This document shows positions 5,173 to 5,552 of a stretch of 5,552 bases of DNA, one piece after another. A program made the translations under genes and the position numbers. Location of the stretch: the NCBI GenBank assembly GCA_934339215.1, contig CAKRHU010000125.1:1-5552 (forward strand), given 5' to 3'. The notes below the pieces were generated by a model that had not been told where the DNA came from, ran no database searches, and saw only the letters and a program-made list of their open reading frames with translations. This DNA comes from an uncultured Lacticaseibacillus sp. (lineage in GTDB: Bacteria; Bacillota; Bacilli; Lactobacillales; Lactobacillaceae). Each line of letters begins with the position of its first letter. The stretch's first letter is position 1.

Positions 5173-5520
5173 ATGGTCATTGACAATAACCACTTGGTAA
5201 CACGTTACTATGACTTGCAAGCGGAGAACTCAGCCGGCTTTGCTGCAGTCAATGCCTACATCAACAAGCAACTCGAAGACTTATACAACGATTTGAAAAC
5301 GACTTTTTCTGACACGGTTGTTTTCCAACTGGAAGACGCGATGGCTGCAGGGGAAGCTGGCGGGTTGAACCTTGATCCTGCGGAAGAAGAAATCGCTGTA
5401 ACCAACTACATGTTGAAAACAATCGATGGCTTAGGCCTGTGGATCCAACCAGAACAAGAATCCGATCCTAATACGATCGTCGCCAAACTCAACTTTGGTA
5501 ACCGTAGCCGTTATTATTAA
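5173..5520 (+). CDS. Small acidic protein of unknown function (115 aa)
   Basis: I do not recognise this family. The protein has 18 acidic and 7 basic residues (net about -11), no Cys, no signal peptide and no membrane segment, so it should be a soluble cytosolic protein. The N-terminal half (about 15-60) looks helical, with a regular heptad-like pattern (VNAYINKQLEDLYNDLKTTF); a flexible Gly/Ala/acidic part follows (56-73), then a predicted helix (74-86) and an NFGNRSRYY tail that holds two of the three Arg residues. A strong AGGAGG lies 8 nt before the ATG. Asn codons are mostly AAC (8 of 11) and all Arg codons are CGT, suggesting good expression. It is a single-gene unit with its own terminator, divergent from pepF. 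The gene call is secure because of the ribosome binding site, terminator and codon use; the role is not. Confidence 0.85.
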   Translation: MVIDNNHLVTRYYDLQAENSAGFAAVNAYINKQLEDLYNDLKTTFSDTVVFQLEDAMAAGEAGGLNLDPAEEEIAVTNYMLKTIDGLGLWIQPEQESDPNTIVAKLNFGNRSRYY

Positions 5521-5529
5521 TCAACTTTG

Positions 5530-5552
5530 AAACCAGCCTCGGCTGGTTTTTT
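5530..5552 (+). terminator. Intrinsic terminator of the 115-aa gene
   Basis: AAACCAGC (5530-5537) pairs with GCTGGTTT (5542-5549) around a CTCG loop (5538-5541) and runs into a T-tract that continues to the window edge. It starts 9 nt after the TAA stop, so the gene is monocistronic. Confidence 0.92.

Overview
The window looks like a piece of a low-to-moderate GC Firmicutes chromosome, most likely a lactic acid bacterium of the Lactobacillaceae. This is inferred from the gene set (a stand-alone BioY transporter subunit, a BirA carrying a DNA-binding domain, a CHY zinc-finger protein and a cytosolic PepF-type oligopeptidase), from AGGAGG-type ribosome binding sites, and from compact housekeeping-style gene packing. 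I see no insertion sequence, phage gene, tRNA, rRNA or CRISPR array.

Layout. (1) Positions 2-268 (+) hold the 3' end of an unrecognised gene entering from the left. It meets, tail to tail with a 4-bp overlap, a two-gene leftward operon at 265-1205. That operon encodes a 214-aa protein with a YdeI/OmdA-like C-terminus and a 98-aa protein of unknown function, joined by a TGATG stop/start. (2) Positions 1260-3192 (+) hold a biotin operon, bioY-birA-CHY zinc finger. Its single promoter (TTGACA-N17-TAAACT) is embedded in a perfect inverted repeat, TTGTAACCC-N14-GGGTTACAA, of the BirA-operator type. (3) A bidirectional hairpin terminator separates this operon from the convergent pepF gene (3202-5001, -), an M3B metallopeptidase. 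(4) A 171-bp divergent intergenic region, rich in palindromes, leads into a 115-aa, highly acidic, unrecognised small protein (5173-5520, +), which ends at a clear intrinsic terminator at the window edge.

How the parts fit. BioY brings biotin into the cell. BirA attaches it to biotin-dependent carboxylases and, when its substrates are plentiful, should bind the operator and shut off its own operon: a complete import-use-repress loop in about 1.6 kb. The transporter has no ATPase/T subunits beside it, so it presumably shares an ECF module encoded elsewhere. The CHY zinc-finger protein overlaps birA by 14 bp and is therefore co-expressed with biotin genes, although no biotin-related role is known to me.

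The least explained parts are the acidic 115-aa orphan with its elaborate upstream palindromes, the CHY protein inside a biotin operon, and the OmdA-like two-gene operon. I found no clear evidence for a wholly new multi-gene system.
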